NCBI GenBank assembly: GCA_900765125.1
Contig: CAAFQL010000088.1
Location: 1 to 6,147 of the forward strand
Direction: 5' to 3'
Length of the DNA: 6,147 nucleotides
Source of the DNA: Oscillospiraceae bacterium
Lineage (GTDB): Bacteria > Bacillota > Clostridia > Oscillospirales > Ruminococcaceae
Shown: piece by piece, positions 5,159 to 6,147 of the stretch
Layout: each line of letters opens with the position of its first letter
How positions within the stretch are numbered: the stretch's first letter is position 1
Notes under the pieces: generated by a model
What the model saw: only the letters and a program-made list of their open reading frames with translations
Database searches by the model: none
Told to the model about the DNA's origin: nothing
Program-made: the position numbers and the translations under genes

Positions 5159-6147
5159 TTAAGGCATATACCGGAAAAACACCAATAAAACACCGCCGAT
5201 TCCAGCTATCAAGCTGAACAGTGAAAAAGTGATTACGATTTTATATTCACTAAAACCACTCATCTCAAAGTGATGGTGAATAGGTGTCATTTTGAAAATT
5301 CTCCTGCCCTCACCATACTTTTTCTTTGTGTACTTAAAATATAAAACCTGTATTACAACGGACAGGGCTTCAATTATATAAACAAGTGCCATAAGTATAA
5401 GCACAAGGTGCTGATGAGTCACAAGACCTGCTGCCGTTACAGCTGCACCTAAAAACATTGAACCTGTATCTCCCATAAAGCACTTTGCCGGGTGGAAATT
5501 CCATACTAAAAAGCCAAGACATCCACCTGCCACCGCAATAGTAAAAAGAGTCATTTCTGCATTTGAAAGTATAACAAATATGGTAGTATACAAAAGCATA
5601 TTGACCATTGTAACCGTTCCGCAAAGGCCGTCAATACCATCTGTCAGATTTACTGCATTTGTAAGATATATAATAACAACTACCATCAGTGGATAGTAAA
5701 ACCATCCTATATCAAAACTTACAAAACCAAGGTTTATATCTGTATTGGTATCTCCGAGGAAACGCATAACCAGCAGCCATGCTATGGATATTACCACCTG
5801 AATCACTATTTTCTGCATAGGCGAAAGTCCGTCATTATTTTTACGTGAAACCTTTGTGAAATCATCAATGAATCCCATAACTCCGAATAGTATGCAGAAG
5901 ATGATACAGCTTAGAAGTCTTAGCGCTGCATTTGATGCAAATACGGACTCCGTTCCAAGGGTTGTTACTGATGTCATACGGTATACAACATATCCTACAG
6001 CAACAGCAACCACTGTCGATATAATAAACATGAGACCGCCCATCGTTGGCGTACCCTGCTTTCCCTCGTGCCATTTTGGTCCGAATTCAACTTTTATAGG
6101 CTGACCAAATTTCAGCTTATGTAGAAATGGTATAAGCATTTTTCCAC
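5159..6147 (-). CDS. mraY: MraY, phospho-MurNAc-pentapeptide transferase, 5' end outside the window
   Basis: MraY transfers phospho-MurNAc-pentapeptide from UDP to undecaprenyl phosphate in the membrane, making lipid I. Counting from the ATG at 6139, the visible motifs are FGQPIK (11-16), GTPTMGG (29-35), the Asp pair in GFIDDFTKV (89-97; D92, D93), NLTDGIDGL (164-172), FMGDTGS (221-227; D224) and the histidine motif TPIHHHFE (285-292). The multi-pass membrane layout fits. The frame stays open upstream of 6139 to the window edge, and LIPFLHKLKFGQ matches an internal position of known MraY proteins just after their first membrane segment. The ATG at 6139 is therefore probably not the start, and about 20-25 residues lie beyond the window. 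The TAA stop at 5159-5161 is 26 bases before ftsW, with no murD in between. Confidence 0.97.
   Translation of the reverse strand, partial: GKMLIPFLHKLKFGQPIKVEFGPKWHEGKQGTPTMGGLMFIISTVVAVAVGYVVYRMTSVTTLGTESVFASNAALRLLSCIIFCILFGVMGFIDDFTKVSRKNNDGLSPMQKIVIQVVISIAWLLVMRFLGDTNTDINLGFVSFDIGWFYYPLMVVVIIYLTNAVNLTDGIDGLCGTVTMVNMLLYTTIFVILSNAEMTLFTIAVAGGCLGFLVWNFHPAKCFMGDTGSMFLGAAVTAAGLVTHQHLVLILMALVYIIEALSVVIQVLYFKYTKKKYGEGRRIFKMTPIHHHFEMSGFSEYKIVITFSLFSLIAGIGGVLLVFFRYMP

Noticed and set aside
6137..6139. ATG at 6139 as the true mraY start
   Set aside because: The frame is open upstream to the edge, no ribosome binding site is visible in the 8 remaining bases, and the sequence begins at a point internal to known MraY proteins.

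Overview
The window is a piece of a division and cell wall (dcw) cluster. Every supported gene is on the minus strand, so transcription runs from high to low coordinates: mraY (5' end outside the window), ftsW/spoVE, murG, murA, divIB (ftsQ), then the first 36 codons of ftsZ. Strong AGGAGG-type ribosome binding sites, an AT-leaning base composition, a DivIB-type FtsQ and murA placed between murG and divIB point to a Firmicute of the class Clostridia. A Ruminococcus/Oscillospiraceae-like anaerobe is my best guess. That assignment rests on gene order and protein style, not on a database comparison.

Layout along the direction of transcription. mraY makes lipid I, and ftsW follows 26 bases later. 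FtsW is the SEDS glycan polymerase of the septum. murG, which makes lipid II, follows after 18 bases. murA, the first committed step of UDP-MurNAc synthesis, lies 59 bases after murG. divIB, a division scaffold, comes 75 bases after murA. The first three genes are tightly packed with ordinary ribosome binding sites. The two gaps around murA each hold a perfect inverted repeat: 10 bp enclosing the murA ribosome binding site and covering its start codon (2526-2568), and 12 bp between murA and divIB (1222-1255). After divIB there are 171 non-coding bases with a near-consensus sigma-A-type promoter aimed at ftsZ (TTGAAA, 17 bases, TAAAAT with an extended -10 TG). The ftsZ start follows a strong ribosome binding site.

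Together the genes cover precursor supply (MurA), lipid-linked precursor assembly (MraY, MurG), polymerisation (FtsW) and division-site organisation (DivIB, FtsZ). murD, murB/murC and ftsA, often found at these positions in other bacteria, are absent from the gaps visible here. The most interesting signals are the hairpin over the murA start with possible mini-ORF coupling from murG, the second hairpin after murA, a charged C-terminal extension of about 55 residues on MurG, a cysteine-rich MurA, and an inverted repeat overlapping the -35 element of the ftsZ promoter. The core genes are ordinary, and I see no wholly new gene system.
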